DNA from: Neisseria mucosa
Lineage (GTDB): Bacteria; Pseudomonadota; Gammaproteobacteria; Burkholderiales; Neisseriaceae
NCBI RefSeq assembly: GCF_013267835.1
Contig: NZ_CP053939.1
Coordinates: 248,001 to 312,000, forward strand
Direction of reading: 5' to 3'
Length of the DNA stretch: 64,000 nucleotides
Positions within the stretch are counted from its first letter, which is position 1. The number at the start of each line of letters is the position of its first letter. The notes under the pieces are model-generated. The model saw only the letters and a program-made list of their open reading frames with translations. It was not told the origin of the DNA and did no database searches. The position numbers and the translations under genes are program-made. Positions 1-8,146 of this stretch are shown piece after piece.

Positions 1-426
1 TTGAGTGGCAGAGGCTAAGCCTGCAAATTCCCATTCGTCAATAGTCGGCAGGCGTTTGCCTTTGGAAACGCAGTAGGCATTGGCGGCAAACCATGAAACA
101 TTGGTTACCGGATGTTTGAGTTCGCTGGCCTTAGGCGCATAACTGTTGCTGCCGTTTTTTACCCAATGTTTCAGGTAAGCCTTTTCAGCTTGTTTAGAGC
201 TGATTTTGTCTTTTTGCCATTGTGGATGTGTTTTCAAAAATTCGGCAAATTCGGCATTGGTTACAGGATATTTATCAAGTTGGAAGGGCTTGACTTTAAT
301 AAGGGAAGTCTCTTTTTTGAGATAGAGAGGGCGATAGCTGCCTCCTTCGATTTTTACCATTTCAGCTGCAAATGTATTGCCGCAGATTAAGGCACTGCCT
401 AAGAGGAGGAGTCGTATGAGTTTCAT
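1..426 (-). CDS. NirV-like formylglycine-generating-enzyme family protein (partial, C-terminus outside window)
   Basis: The reverse strand is open from an ATG at 426 to the window edge (142 codons). The first 20 residues form a signal peptide (MKLIRLLLLGSALICGNTFA). The mature part shows the FGE-sulfatase/SUMF1 pattern: EMVKIEGGSY, then KPFQLDKYPVTNAEFAEFL, then HPVTNVSWFAANAYC and GKRLPTIDEWEFA. Such exported proteins next to copper nitrite reductase genes are called NirV; their biochemical role is unclear. The gene lies 180 bp downstream of aniA on the same strand, so co-transcription is likely, although a DUS sits between them. Family call is firm, functional name is from context. Confidence 0.8.
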   Translation of the reverse strand, partial: MKLIRLLLLGSALICGNTFAAEMVKIEGGSYRPLYLKKETSLIKVKPFQLDKYPVTNAEFAEFLKTHPQWQKDKISSKQAEKAYLKHWVKNGSNSYAPKASELKHPVTNVSWFAANAYCVSKGKRLPTIDEWEFAGLASATQ

Positions 427-488
427 GGTACGCCCTTATTATCGTTTGAAAACAGAAAATTTATTTTTGAGATAGCCTAATCATAACA

Positions 489-500
489 AGGCCGTCTGAA
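489..500 (+). repeat. single AG-DUS
   Basis: A perfect AGGCCGTCTGAA uptake sequence between aniA and the NirV-like gene, unpaired. Confidence 0.9.
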
Positions 501-605
501 AAATCAATCTGTCTGATTGAAATTGAATAGGAAGATTAATTGTGATGGAAGCCACTGCGACTCTAAGAGAAGAGCAGCAGTGGCTTGGCGTATTAAACCG
601 AGGGA

Positions 606-1772
606 TTATTTAGCGGCTTCAGAAGCAGCAGGTGCGGCAGACGCAGCGGCTGGGGCAGAAGCGGCAGCACCGGCAGGTTGGTAAGCGGTGTCGCTCAGTT
701 TTTTGGTCATGATTTCAGGGTTTTCGTCACCCTCAACTTTCAATTGACCCAAAGCACCTTTGTTGAACGCACGGAAGATAGAGTGGTCAACCAAAGTGTA
801 GCTGCCTGGAATATCGACTTTGAATTCGATCATGGCGGCGCCACCGGCAGGAATCACAGTGCTTTGTACGTTTTCGTTAATCAGTTTACCACCTTCAACA
901 TATACTTTGTCGAAGATTTCGCCGATAACGTGGAAAGAAGATACCAAGTTAGGACCACCGTTACCAACGTACATACGAACAGTTTCACCAGCTTTAGCTT
1001 TCAGGGCATTGTCGCCGGCGATAGAGCCCACGTGGCCGTTGAATACAACGTATTCAGGTTGTTCGGCAATGGCTTTATCCATGTCGAAAGGTTGCAGGCC
1101 TTGAGCGCCTTTTTTACCTTTAGTATAGAAGTCACCTTGTACGATGTAGAACTCTTTATCTACTTTAGGCAGACCTTCTTTAGGTTCAACTAAGATCAAA
1201 CCGTACATACCGTTGGCGATGTGCATACCTACAGGAGCAACGGCACAGTGGTAAATATACAAACCGGCTTGCAGAGCTTTAAAGCTGAAAGTAGAAGTGT
1301 GGCCTGGGGCAGTGAAGGAAGCTTCTGCACCACCGCCTTGACCGGTAGCAGCGTGGAAGTCAACGTTGTGAGGAACGGTAGAAGAAGGATTGTTAGAGAA
1401 TTCTACTTCTACGGTATCGCCTTCGCGTACACGGATCATTTGGCCCGGAACGTCGCCGTTGAATGTCCAGTAGTGGTATTCAACACCGTCTTCCATGGTC
1501 ATGGTTTTTTCGACGGTTTCCATTTTAACGCGTACTTTAGCCGGATGATCGCGATCGATTGCAGGTGGAACTTCCGGAGCGTGAGTCATGATGGCATCGA
1601 CTACAGGCAATTCTGAAGAAGGAGTCTCGGCAGCAGCTTGTGAGTCAGAAGCAGCAGGAGCTTCGGCAGAAGCGGTGGTAGCCGGAGTTTCAGCTGGTTT
1701 AGCAGCTTGTTCGCCGCATGCGGCCAGTGCAAATACAGAAGCGATAAGTGCAGCTAAGGTTTGGCGTTTCAT
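606..1772 (-). CDS. aniA: Outer-membrane copper nitrite reductase AniA (NirK)
   Basis: Reduces nitrite to nitric oxide in anaerobic respiration. The 388-aa product has a lipoprotein signal with lipobox LAAC (Cys19), an Ala/Pro/Glu-rich linker (about 20-60), then two cupredoxin domains. Copper ligands are visible: His135 and His140 in the PHNVDFH motif, His175-Cys176 in YHCAV, and His184/Met189 in GMHIANGM. The C-terminus (about 365-388) is an Ala/Ser/Pro-rich tail with AASAP-type repeats like those O-glycosylated in gonococcal AniA. It is divergent from norB, which removes the NO produced. The promoter has an FNR box. Copper may be supplied by the PCu(A)C protein at 61824. Confidence 0.97.
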   Translation of the reverse strand: MKRQTLAALIASVFALAACGEQAAKPAETPATTASAEAPAASDSQAAAETPSSELPVVDAIMTHAPEVPPAIDRDHPAKVRVKMETVEKTMTMEDGVEYHYWTFNGDVPGQMIRVREGDTVEVEFSNNPSSTVPHNVDFHAATGQGGGAEASFTAPGHTSTFSFKALQAGLYIYHCAVAPVGMHIANGMYGLILVEPKEGLPKVDKEFYIVQGDFYTKGKKGAQGLQPFDMDKAIAEQPEYVVFNGHVGSIAGDNALKAKAGETVRMYVGNGGPNLVSSFHVIGEIFDKVYVEGGKLINENVQSTVIPAGGAAMIEFKVDIPGSYTLVDHSIFRAFNKGALGQLKVEGDENPEIMTKKLSDTAYQPAGAAASAPAAASAAPAASEAAK

Positions 1773-1837
1773 GTTTAAAGTTTCCTTATTGTAAGAAAAG
1801 TTAAGTATCCTGATAGGATGGTTTGAAATTTTGTATG

Positions 1838-1879
1838 ATTATGTAGGCGCTTGTTTGGGTGTATTTTGACATAAATCAA
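1838..1879 (-). promoter_or_regulatory. aniA promoter: FNR box and -10
   Basis: An FNR-type site TTGACATAAATCAA lies at 1866-1879. On the reverse strand a -10 CATAAT falls at 1838-1843, which places the FNR box centre at about -41.5, the class II activator position. This fits the known oxygen control of aniA by FNR. The transcription start is predicted near 1831. Confidence 0.75.
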
Positions 1880-2096
1880 ATTGTTCAATGAATATGAATC
1901 TTTTAATCCTTAAATACTCCTTTAGTAGTATAAAAAACTAAACCGAAAAGTTTATTTTTGTGTGAAAATGTTAGTGTGGGCTTAACACAAAATATAACAA
2001 AGGAGGAGTTATATAGGATAATAGGAATCAATATCATGTAAGTTAATGGTTTTAAAGGAATATTATTGACAAAATATTTCTTTACTTTTAAAACCG

Positions 2097-2129
2097 TGAT
2101 ACAATCTTTAACATTCATATTTGATGAAT
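2097..2129 (+). promoter_or_regulatory. norB extended -10 with probable NsrR operator
   Basis: An extended -10, TG-A-TACAAT, is at 2097-2105. Just downstream, over the predicted start site, is a perfect inverted repeat ATTCAT-N5-ATGAAT (2113-2129). Neisserial norB is known to be repressed by the NO sensor NsrR; position and sequence make this repeat the best operator candidate. The -35 region is poor. Confidence 0.5.
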
Positions 2130-2171
2130 TAATACCCAACCACTTTTTACCAAAATCAAGGAGTACTCAAA

Positions 2172-4427
2172 ATGGGACAGTACAAGAAGCTTTGGTACTT
2201 GCTGTTTGCCGTACTGGCAGTATGCTTTACCATTCTTGGTTATATGGGTAGCGAGGTCTATAAAAAGGCTCCGCCATACCCTGAACAAGTCGTTTCTGCA
2301 TCCGGCAAAGTCCTGATGACCAAAGACGATATTTTGGCAGGTCAATCTGCATGGCAAACTACCGGCGGTATGGAAGTTGGCTCTGTATTGGGTCACGGTG
2401 CATACCAAGCTCCGGACTGGACTGCTGACTGGCTGCACCGCGAGCTGGTTGCATGGTTGGATCTGACTGCGCAAGAAACTTACGGCAAAAAATTTGACGA
2501 AGTTTCTCCTGAGGAACAAGCTGTTCTGAAAACCCGTTTGGCTGACGAATACCGCAACCAAAGCCGTATTAAGGAAGACGGTTCTGTCGTTATCAGCGAT
2601 ACCCGCGTGAAAGCGATCGAAAGCATTCTGCCTTACTACCACGGTGTGTACAGCGACGATCCTAAGTTCCAAACCACTCGCGAACACTTTGCAATGAAAA
2701 ACAACACATTGCCAAGCCAAGAAGCGCGTGAAAAACTGTTCAACTTCTTCTTCTGGACTTCTTGGTCTGCTTCGACCAACCGTCCTGACGAGAACTTCAC
2801 TTACACCAACAACTGGCCGCACGAGCCTTTGATCAACAACGTACCGACTACTGAAAACTACATGTGGTCCTTCACCAGCGTGGTATTGTTGCTGATGGGT
2901 ATCGGCTTGCTGATGTGGGGTTACTCTTTCTTGACCAAACACGAAGAGGTTGAAGTACCTACTGAGGATCCTATTTCCAAAGTACAACTGACTCCTTCTC
3001 AAAAAGCGTTGGGCAAATATGTATTCCTGACTGTTGCGCTGTTTGTCGTACAAGTACTGTTGGGTGGTTTGACTGCTCACTATACTGTCGAAGGTCAAGG
3101 CTTCTACGGTATTGATACCGCACTGGGCTTTGAAATGGCCGACTGGTTCCCATATGCGTTGACCCGTACTTGGCACATCCAATCCGCTATTTTCTGGATT
3201 GCAACCGGCTTCCTGACAGCAGGTCTGTTCTTGGCTCCGATTGTGAACGGCGGTAAAGATCCTAAATTCCAACGTGCCGGTGTGAACTTCCTGTACATCG
3301 CCCTGTTCATCGTAGTCGGCGGTTCTTATGCAGGTAACTTCTTTGCTTTGACTCACATCATTCCGCCTGAGCTGAACTTCTGGTTCGGTCACCAAGGTTA
3401 CGAATACTTGGATCTGGGTCGCTTCTGGCAACTGTTGCTGATGGTCGGCTTGCTGTTGTGGCTGTTCCTGATGCTGCGTTGTACTGTCTCTGCCTTTAAA
3501 GAAAAAGGTACAGACAAAAACCTGTTGGCTATCTTCGTAGCTTCTATGGTCGGTGTGGGTGTGTTCTATGCTCCTGGCCTGTTTTACGGTGAAAAATCTC
3601 CAATCGCTGTGATGGAATACTGGCGTTGGTGGGTGGTTCACCTGTGGGTAGAAGGTTTCTTCGAAGTGTTCGCTACTGCCGCCTTCGCATTCATCTTCTA
3701 CAACATGGGCTTTGTCCGCCGTAGTACTGCTACTGCTTCTACTTTGGCTGCTGCTGCCATCTTCATGTTGGGTGGTATTCCAGGTACATTGCACCACTTG
3801 TACTTCTCCGGCTCTACCTCTGCTTCTATGGCAATCGGTGCATGTTTCTCCGCTTTGGAAGTTGTACCTTTGGTTCTGCTGGGTCGTGAAGCTTACGAAC
3901 ACTGGTCTTACCAACATCTGTCCGACTGGGCGAAACGTCTGCGTTGGCCTCTGATGTGCTTCGTAGCAGTTGCCTTCTGGAACATGATCGGTGCCGGCGT
4001 ATTCGGCTTCCTGATTAACCCGCCGATTTCCCTGTTCTACATCCAAGGTCTGAACACTACTGCAGTTCACGCTCACGCGGCTCTGTTTGGTGTGTATGGT
4101 TTCTTGGCTCTGGGCTTCGTATTGCTGGTTGCACGTTACCTGAAACCTAATGCTCAATTTGACGACAAACTGATGACTTGGGCATTCTGGCTGCTGAACG
4201 GCGGTCTGGTAGGTATGATTGCCATCAGCCTGTTGCCGGTTGGCGTGATTCAAGCTTATGCTTCTATCACTCACGGTCTGTGGTATGCCCGTAGCGAAGA
4301 ATTCCTGCAAATGGAAATTCTGGATACCCTGCGTTGGGTTCGTACCGCTGCTGACTTGATCTTTATCGGTGGTGCTGTCTGCGTTGCTATCCAAGCTACC
4401 AAAATCGTATTCAGCCGCGATAAATAA
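2172..4427 (+). CDS. norB: Quinol-dependent nitric oxide reductase NorB (qNOR)
   Basis: Single-subunit enzyme that reduces two NO to N2O using quinol, detoxifying the product of AniA. At 751 aa it is the long form: an N-terminal membrane anchor followed by a large periplasmic domain (about 35-220) that replaces the separate NorC subunit, then the heme-copper-oxidase-like helix bundle. Histidine-bearing helices are visible (TRTWHIQSAIFWIATGF, WWVVHLWVEGFFEVF, GTLHHLYFSG, AVHAHAALFGVYG). The start is preceded by a good ribosome site (AAGGAG). Divergent from aniA; a DUS-pair terminator follows. Confidence 0.97.
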   Translation: MGQYKKLWYLLFAVLAVCFTILGYMGSEVYKKAPPYPEQVVSASGKVLMTKDDILAGQSAWQTTGGMEVGSVLGHGAYQAPDWTADWLHRELVAWLDLTAQETYGKKFDEVSPEEQAVLKTRLADEYRNQSRIKEDGSVVISDTRVKAIESILPYYHGVYSDDPKFQTTREHFAMKNNTLPSQEAREKLFNFFFWTSWSASTNRPDENFTYTNNWPHEPLINNVPTTENYMWSFTSVVLLLMGIGLLMWGYSFLTKHEEVEVPTEDPISKVQLTPSQKALGKYVFLTVALFVVQVLLGGLTAHYTVEGQGFYGIDTALGFEMADWFPYALTRTWHIQSAIFWIATGFLTAGLFLAPIVNGGKDPKFQRAGVNFLYIALFIVVGGSYAGNFFALTHIIPPELNFWFGHQGYEYLDLGRFWQLLLMVGLLLWLFLMLRCTVSAFKEKGTDKNLLAIFVASMVGVGVFYAPGLFYGEKSPIAVMEYWRWWVVHLWVEGFFEVFATAAFAFIFYNMGFVRRSTATASTLAAAAIFMLGGIPGTLHHLYFSGSTSASMAIGACFSALEVVPLVLLGREAYEHWSYQHLSDWAKRLRWPLMCFVAVAFWNMIGAGVFGFLINPPISLFYIQGLNTTAVHAHAALFGVYGFLALGFVLLVARYLKPNAQFDDKLMTWAFWLLNGGLVGMIAISLLPVGVIQAYASITHGLWYARSEEFLQMEILDTLRWVRTAADLIFIGGAVCVAIQATKIVFSRDK

Positions 4428-4447
4428 TCTTAAGCTGAATTAAATCG

Positions 4448-4479
4448 AAGGCCGTCTGAAAAGTTTTCAGACGGCCTTT
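4448..4479 (+). terminator. DUS-pair terminator after norB
   Basis: Two inverted DUS copies form a 15-bp stem with a T tail, ending norB transcription. Confidence 0.85.
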
Positions 4480-4480
4480 C

Positions 4481-4489
4481 TGTTATAAT
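4481..4489 (+). promoter_or_regulatory. extended -10 upstream of prmB
   Basis: TGTTATAAT directly follows the norB terminator and precedes prmB by 34 bp; no clear -35, as is usual for extended -10 promoters. Confidence 0.5.
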
Positions 4490-4522
4490 TTCAATATTCT
4501 TAAATCGACAAGACAAAACATT

Positions 4523-5422
4523 ATGTTTAACCAAGCTGCTCAAGAGCTGACCACTGTTCGCGATTTATTGCGTTTCGCCGTCAGCCGTTTTAACGATGCC
4601 GGACTGTTTTTCGGACACGGAAGCGATAATGCCCATGACGAGGCAGCCTATCTAATTTTGCACACTTTGAATCTGCCTTTGGATACATTGGAGCCTTATT
4701 TGGATGCCAAATTGTTGCAAAGTGAGAAGGAAGAGGTATTGTCCATTCTCGAACGCCGCGCAGTGGAGCATATTCCTGCCGCGTATCTGACGCATCAGGC
4801 ATGGCAGGGTGAGTTTGATTTTTATGTCGATGAGCGTGTCATCGTGCCTCGTTCTTTTATTTATGAATTGCTTGGCGACGGTATCCGTCCTTGGATTGAA
4901 CATGATGAGTTGGTGCATCGAGCTTTGGATTTGTGTACCGGTAGCGGCTGTTTGGCCATTCAAATGGCGCATCACTATCCCGATGCACAAATCGATGCCG
5001 TTGATTTGAGCTTAGATGCTTTGGAAGTAGCGGCCATCAATATCGAAGATTATGGCTTGGAAGACCGCATCAGCTTGGTGCATACCGATTTGTTTGAAGG
5101 TTTAGATGAAACCTACGACTTAATTGTTTCCAATCCGCCTTATGTTGATGCGGAATCTGTGGAAGCGTTGCCTGATGAATACCTACATGAGCCGGAATTG
5201 GCTTTGGGTAGCGGAGAAGATGGTTTGGATGCTACACGCCAAATCATTTTGCAGGCTGCGAAATACTTGAATCCGAAAGGTGTATTGCTGGTTGAAATCG
5301 GCCACAACCGCGAAGTATTGGAGGCGGCTTATCCGGAATTGCCGTTTACTTGGTTGGAAACCAGCGGTGGCGACGGGTTTGTATTCTTATTGACCCGTGA
5401 GCAATTGTTGGGTGAAGAATAG
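4523..5422 (+). CDS. prmB: Ribosomal protein L3 N5-glutamine methyltransferase PrmB
   Basis: SAM-dependent methyltransferase expected to methylate a glutamine of ribosomal protein L3. The 299-aa protein has an N-terminal helical domain (1-110), SAM-binding motif I (DLCTGSGCLAIQMA, about 136-149), acidic motif DAVDLS, and the diagnostic catalytic NPPY (SNPPYVDAE, about 208). HemK/PrmC is the close paralogue, but the length and the N-terminal pattern of long acidic helices fit PrmB. Single-gene unit between two DUS-pair terminators. Confidence 0.88.
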   Translation: MFNQAAQELTTVRDLLRFAVSRFNDAGLFFGHGSDNAHDEAAYLILHTLNLPLDTLEPYLDAKLLQSEKEEVLSILERRAVEHIPAAYLTHQAWQGEFDFYVDERVIVPRSFIYELLGDGIRPWIEHDELVHRALDLCTGSGCLAIQMAHHYPDAQIDAVDLSLDALEVAAINIEDYGLEDRISLVHTDLFEGLDETYDLIVSNPPYVDAESVEALPDEYLHEPELALGSGEDGLDATRQIILQAAKYLNPKGVLLVEIGHNREVLEAAYPELPFTWLETSGGDGFVFLLTREQLLGEE

Positions 5423-5440
5423 TTTATTGTGATGTAAATA

Positions 5441-5481
5441 AAATAGAGGCCGTCTGAAAAAAATTCAGACGGCCTCTATTT
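5441..5481 (+). terminator. DUS-pair terminator with extended 18-bp stem
   Basis: AAATAGA extends the DUS palindrome on both sides, giving an 18-bp perfect stem with a five-A loop after prmB. Confidence 0.85.
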
Positions 5482-5647
5482 TGTAATGTCTTTAATGTTT
5501 TAAGAAAATACAAACGCCTATGATATGTCGGTTGTGAAATCCAAGCAGGGTTTGAAACTATGGCTTATAATATTTGTCATAGATTCAAATGCCGGTAGAT
5601 TTTTATTACTGACTTTTTGTAGAACATATACTGCCAAACCCAATATT

Positions 5648-6385
5648 ATGAATAATTGTTTAAAATCAGGCCTGTTGGCTGCTGTTTTATTCAGTACGCC
5701 CGTTGTCGCTTTTGCCCAGCAATATACCGTTTATTTCAATCAAAACGGTAAACTGACGGCAACCATGCCTTCGGTTGCTTATGTCCGCCAATACAAAATT
5801 GCGGCAGGCAAGGCGCAGGTTCAGGATTTTTACTATCCATCAATGAAAAAATATTCTGATCCGTACGAGATACCTGCTGGTCAGATTAAGGTTTTTGTGC
5901 CGGCTCTGGACAATGGCACACTGACCCTGTGGCATTTTAACGGGCAGAAAAAGATGGTTGGCAGCTATCGCAACGGCAAGCCGCACGGCGAGTGGATTAA
6001 CTGGTATCCAAACGGCAAAAAATCTGCGGTCATGCCTTATCAAAACGGCTTGAGCGAGGGTATAGGCTCTCGTTATTACCGCAACGGCGTCAAAGAAAGC
6101 GAAATCCAATTCAAGCACGATAAGGCCAACGGTCATTGGAAACAATGGTATTCAGACGGCAGCCCGAAAACCGAAATGATGATGAGCAATGATAAACCGA
6201 CAGAGATTATCAGTTGGGATGAAAATGGCCGCATTGTGTCTGAATTGAGTATTCGCAACGGCAAACGCAGCGGCATTATTTTGGATTGGTATGATGATGG
6301 TGCGAAGAAATCCGAGTTGGTGTATAAAGACGACCAGTTGGTGAAAAAAACCTTTTGGGATACAGACGGATACGTTCTCGAATAA
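5648..6385 (+). CDS. Exported MORN/YwqK-type repeat protein
   Basis: The 245-aa product begins with a signal peptide (MNNCLKSGLLAAVLFSTPVV, cleavage near AFA-QQ). From about residue 95 it consists of MORN-2-like repeats with the pattern N-G-K-x-x-G-x-W-x-x-W-Y-x-N/D-G, as in GSYRNGKPHGEWINWYPNGK and HWKQWYSDGSPKTEM. This family is annotated as toxin-antitoxin system YwqK antitoxin, but no toxin partner is next to it, so a scaffold or surface role is equally possible. The ATG at 5648 is chosen because it starts the signal peptide; the frame is open upstream to 5525. Function unknown. Confidence 0.75.
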   Translation: MNNCLKSGLLAAVLFSTPVVAFAQQYTVYFNQNGKLTATMPSVAYVRQYKIAAGKAQVQDFYYPSMKKYSDPYEIPAGQIKVFVPALDNGTLTLWHFNGQKKMVGSYRNGKPHGEWINWYPNGKKSAVMPYQNGLSEGIGSRYYRNGVKESEIQFKHDKANGHWKQWYSDGSPKTEMMMSNDKPTEIISWDENGRIVSELSIRNGKRSGIILDWYDDGAKKSELVYKDDQLVKKTFWDTDGYVLE

Positions 6386-6395
6386 TTTTGACAAT

Positions 6396-6431
6396 AAAAA
6401 AACCGCAGGCTGATCGGCTTGCGGTTTTTTG
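6396..6431. terminator. bidirectional intrinsic terminator
   Basis: AAAACCGCA and TGCGGTTTTTT form a stem with A and T tracts on both sides, between the convergent MORN gene and apt. It is not DUS-based. Confidence 0.85.
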
Positions 6432-6435
6432 TGTG

Positions 6436-6996
6436 TTACATACAGCCTTTGTTTTGGCACAGGGTAAATAACGGCGCGCCGCTTTCGCGGATTTTTTTGC
6501 CGCCGTCCAAGTCGGTAAACTCCAAAATAGCAGCCGTTTCGATTACTTCGCCGCCCAGTTTGCGGATCAGCTCGACGCCCGCCAGCATTGTGCCGCCGGT
6601 CGCCACCAAATCATCTACCAACAAAACGCGTGCGCCCGGCTTGATGGCATCGGTATGGATTTCTACCGTTGCTTCGCCATATTCCAAAGCGTAACTTTGA
6701 GAAACCGTATCAAACGGCAGTTTGCCTTTTTTACGAATGGGAACGAAGCCGACATTCAGTTGATAGGCCAAAGCCGCACCGATGATGAAACCACGCGCGT
6801 CCAAGCCTGCCACAACGTCAACTTTTTGCCCCATATAGCGGTAAACCAGCAAATCGACCAGCAGGCGGAAATATTCTGCGCTTTGCAAAACGGGAGTAAT
6901 GTCATGAAACAAAATCCCTTTTTGCGGCCAGTTTTCAATTTTACGGATTTTGTCCGCCAAAGCTTCTACGCCCATTACTTCAGGATGAATCAACAT
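6436..6996 (-). CDS. apt: Adenine phosphoribosyltransferase
   Basis: Purine salvage enzyme converting adenine and PRPP to AMP and pyrophosphate in the cytoplasm. The 186-aa protein carries the type I phosphoribosyltransferase PRPP loop [14 protein letters not shown] (about 128-141) and the APT signature [18 protein letters not shown] (about 66-83). The start at MLIHPEVM gives a near-standard length. Convergent with the MORN-repeat gene across a shared terminator. Confidence 0.96.
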   Translation of the reverse strand: MLIHPEVMGVEALADKIRKIENWPQKGILFHDITPVLQSAEYFRLLVDLLVYRYMGQKVDVVAGLDARGFIIGAALAYQLNVGFVPIRKKGKLPFDTVSQSYALEYGEATVEIHTDAIKPGARVLLVDDLVATGGTMLAGVELIRKLGGEVIETAAILEFTDLDGGKKIRESGAPLFTLCQNKGCM

Positions 6997-7092
6997 TTCG
7001 ACATTCCGAAATCAAAAAGTTTTTAACACGCCATTGTAGCGGTCATATGCAAACTTGCCAAATTAATCGATACAATAGCCAAATTTTGCAAC

Positions 7093-7104
7093 AGGCCGTC
7101 TGAA
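7093..7104 (+). repeat. single AG-DUS
   Basis: Unpaired AGGCCGTCTGAA in the divergent apt/gmk region, just upstream of the gmk promoter. Confidence 0.9.
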
Positions 7105-7125
7105 ATTCCGAGAAACATTGTGTTG

Positions 7126-7134
7126 TGTTATAAT
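7126..7134 (+). promoter_or_regulatory. extended -10 promoter of gmk
   Basis: TGTTATAAT lies 31 bp before the gmk start; the -35 is weak. It probably drives gmk-rpoZ-spoT. Confidence 0.55.
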
Positions 7135-7164
7135 TTACAGATACATACCATCGGCTGAATTACC

Positions 7165-7782
7165 ATGCAAAATCACAAAAAAGGCAATATTTTCATCATT
7201 TCCGCCGCTTCGGGCACAGGCAAAACGACTTTGGTGTCGCGCCTGTTGAAAAATCATGACGATATCCGTGTTTCCGTTTCTCACACCACGCGCCAGCCGC
7301 GCGAAGGAGAGGTGCATGGCGTGCATTACCACTTTGTCCCCAAAGACGAATTTGAATCACTGATTGAGCAAAGGGCCTTTTTGGAACACGCCAATGTGTT
7401 CGGCAATTATTACGGCACCAGCATCGCCGGCGTAAATTCGTTGAGCGAAGAGGGCTATGATGTGATTTTGGAAATCGATGTGCAAGGTGCGGCGCAAGTG
7501 CGTAAATCGTTGCCTGAAGCCAGCAGCATTTTCATTTTGCCGCCTTCCTTTGAGGTATTGGCGCAACGTTTGATCGGCCGTGGTACGGATAGCGAAGAAG
7601 TCATTCAAACACGCCTGTCCAAAGCCCGTCACGAGATTGAACAATCTGTTTTGTTTGATTACGTCGTCGTGAATGACGATTTGGATCGTGCCGAAGCCGA
7701 TTTGTTCCACATTATTAAAGCAGGCCGTCTGAAAAAATCTGCCCAGCAGGGATTTATCTCAAACCTGTTGGAAAATTCGTAA
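7165..7782 (+). CDS. gmk: Guanylate kinase
   Basis: Phosphorylates GMP to GDP with ATP. The 205-aa protein has the P-loop SAASGTGKTTL (about 10-20), the GMP-binding SVSHTTRQPREGEVHGVHYHF and the lid-region HARHEIEQ-like helix. A DUS is embedded in the coding sequence near 7723, read as GRLKK. It heads the gmk-rpoZ-spoT cluster, the same order as in enterobacteria, which links nucleotide supply to stringent-response control. Confidence 0.97.
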   Translation: MQNHKKGNIFIISAASGTGKTTLVSRLLKNHDDIRVSVSHTTRQPREGEVHGVHYHFVPKDEFESLIEQRAFLEHANVFGNYYGTSIAGVNSLSEEGYDVILEIDVQGAAQVRKSLPEASSIFILPPSFEVLAQRLIGRGTDSEEVIQTRLSKARHEIEQSVLFDYVVVNDDLDRAEADLFHIIKAGRLKKSAQQGFISNLLENS

Positions 7783-7834
7783 AAAACAGCGAAAATAACC
7801 GTTTATTTGAAACATAGAAAGAAAGCAAGCAAAC

Positions 7835-8041
7835 ATGGCCCGTATTACTACTGAAGACTGCACAGGTAAAATCCCTAACCATTTCGACCTCACACTCGTT
7901 GCCGCTCGTCGCGCACGCCAACTGGAAAACGGCAATACGCCTTTGGTTGACGACATCCGCAACAACAAACCAACCGTAACCGCCCTGCGCGAAATCGCAG
8001 CCGGACAAATCGGAACCGAGCTTCTGACTCGCAACAAATAA
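7835..8041 (+). CDS. rpoZ: RNA polymerase omega subunit
   Basis: A 68-aa small subunit that stabilises beta-prime during RNA polymerase assembly and contributes to the ppGpp site. The conserved core [25 protein letters not shown] and [13 protein letters not shown] is present. A ribosome site (AAGAAAG) precedes the ATG. It lies between gmk and spoT. Confidence 0.96.
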   Translation: MARITTEDCTGKIPNHFDLTLVAARRARQLENGNTPLVDDIRNNKPTVTALREIAAGQIGTELLTRNK

Positions 8042-8073
8042 ACCAACCGGCAAACCGATAAAACCGCCGTGCG

Positions 8074-8108
8074 GACTGTATCGGTGCAATATAACAACCG
8101 ATACAGTC
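8074..8108 (+). other. hairpin between rpoZ and spoT
   Basis: GACTGTATCGG and CCGATACAGTC form an 11-bp stem with a 13-nt loop. It has no T tract, so it may be an RNA-stabilising or partial attenuation element rather than a full terminator. Confidence 0.5.
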
Positions 8109-8133
8109 TGACGGCTTAAAAAATAGCCATAAA

Positions 8134-8145
8134 AGGCCGTCTGAA
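8134..8145 (+). repeat. AG-DUS abutting the spoT start codon
   Basis: A perfect DUS ends one base before the spoT ATG and occupies the place of a Shine-Dalgarno sequence. Confidence 0.9.
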
Positions 8146-8146
8146 A

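Noticed and set aside
1903..2139. 78-codon frame in the aniA/norB regulatory region
   Set aside because: No signal, domain or ribosome site; it overlaps the norB promoter and operator.
2115..4394. 759-codon reverse-strand frame antisense to norB
   Set aside because: Low-complexity composition rich in Gln/Thr/Ser and exact overlap with the clearly conserved norB gene; it is a codon-bias shadow.
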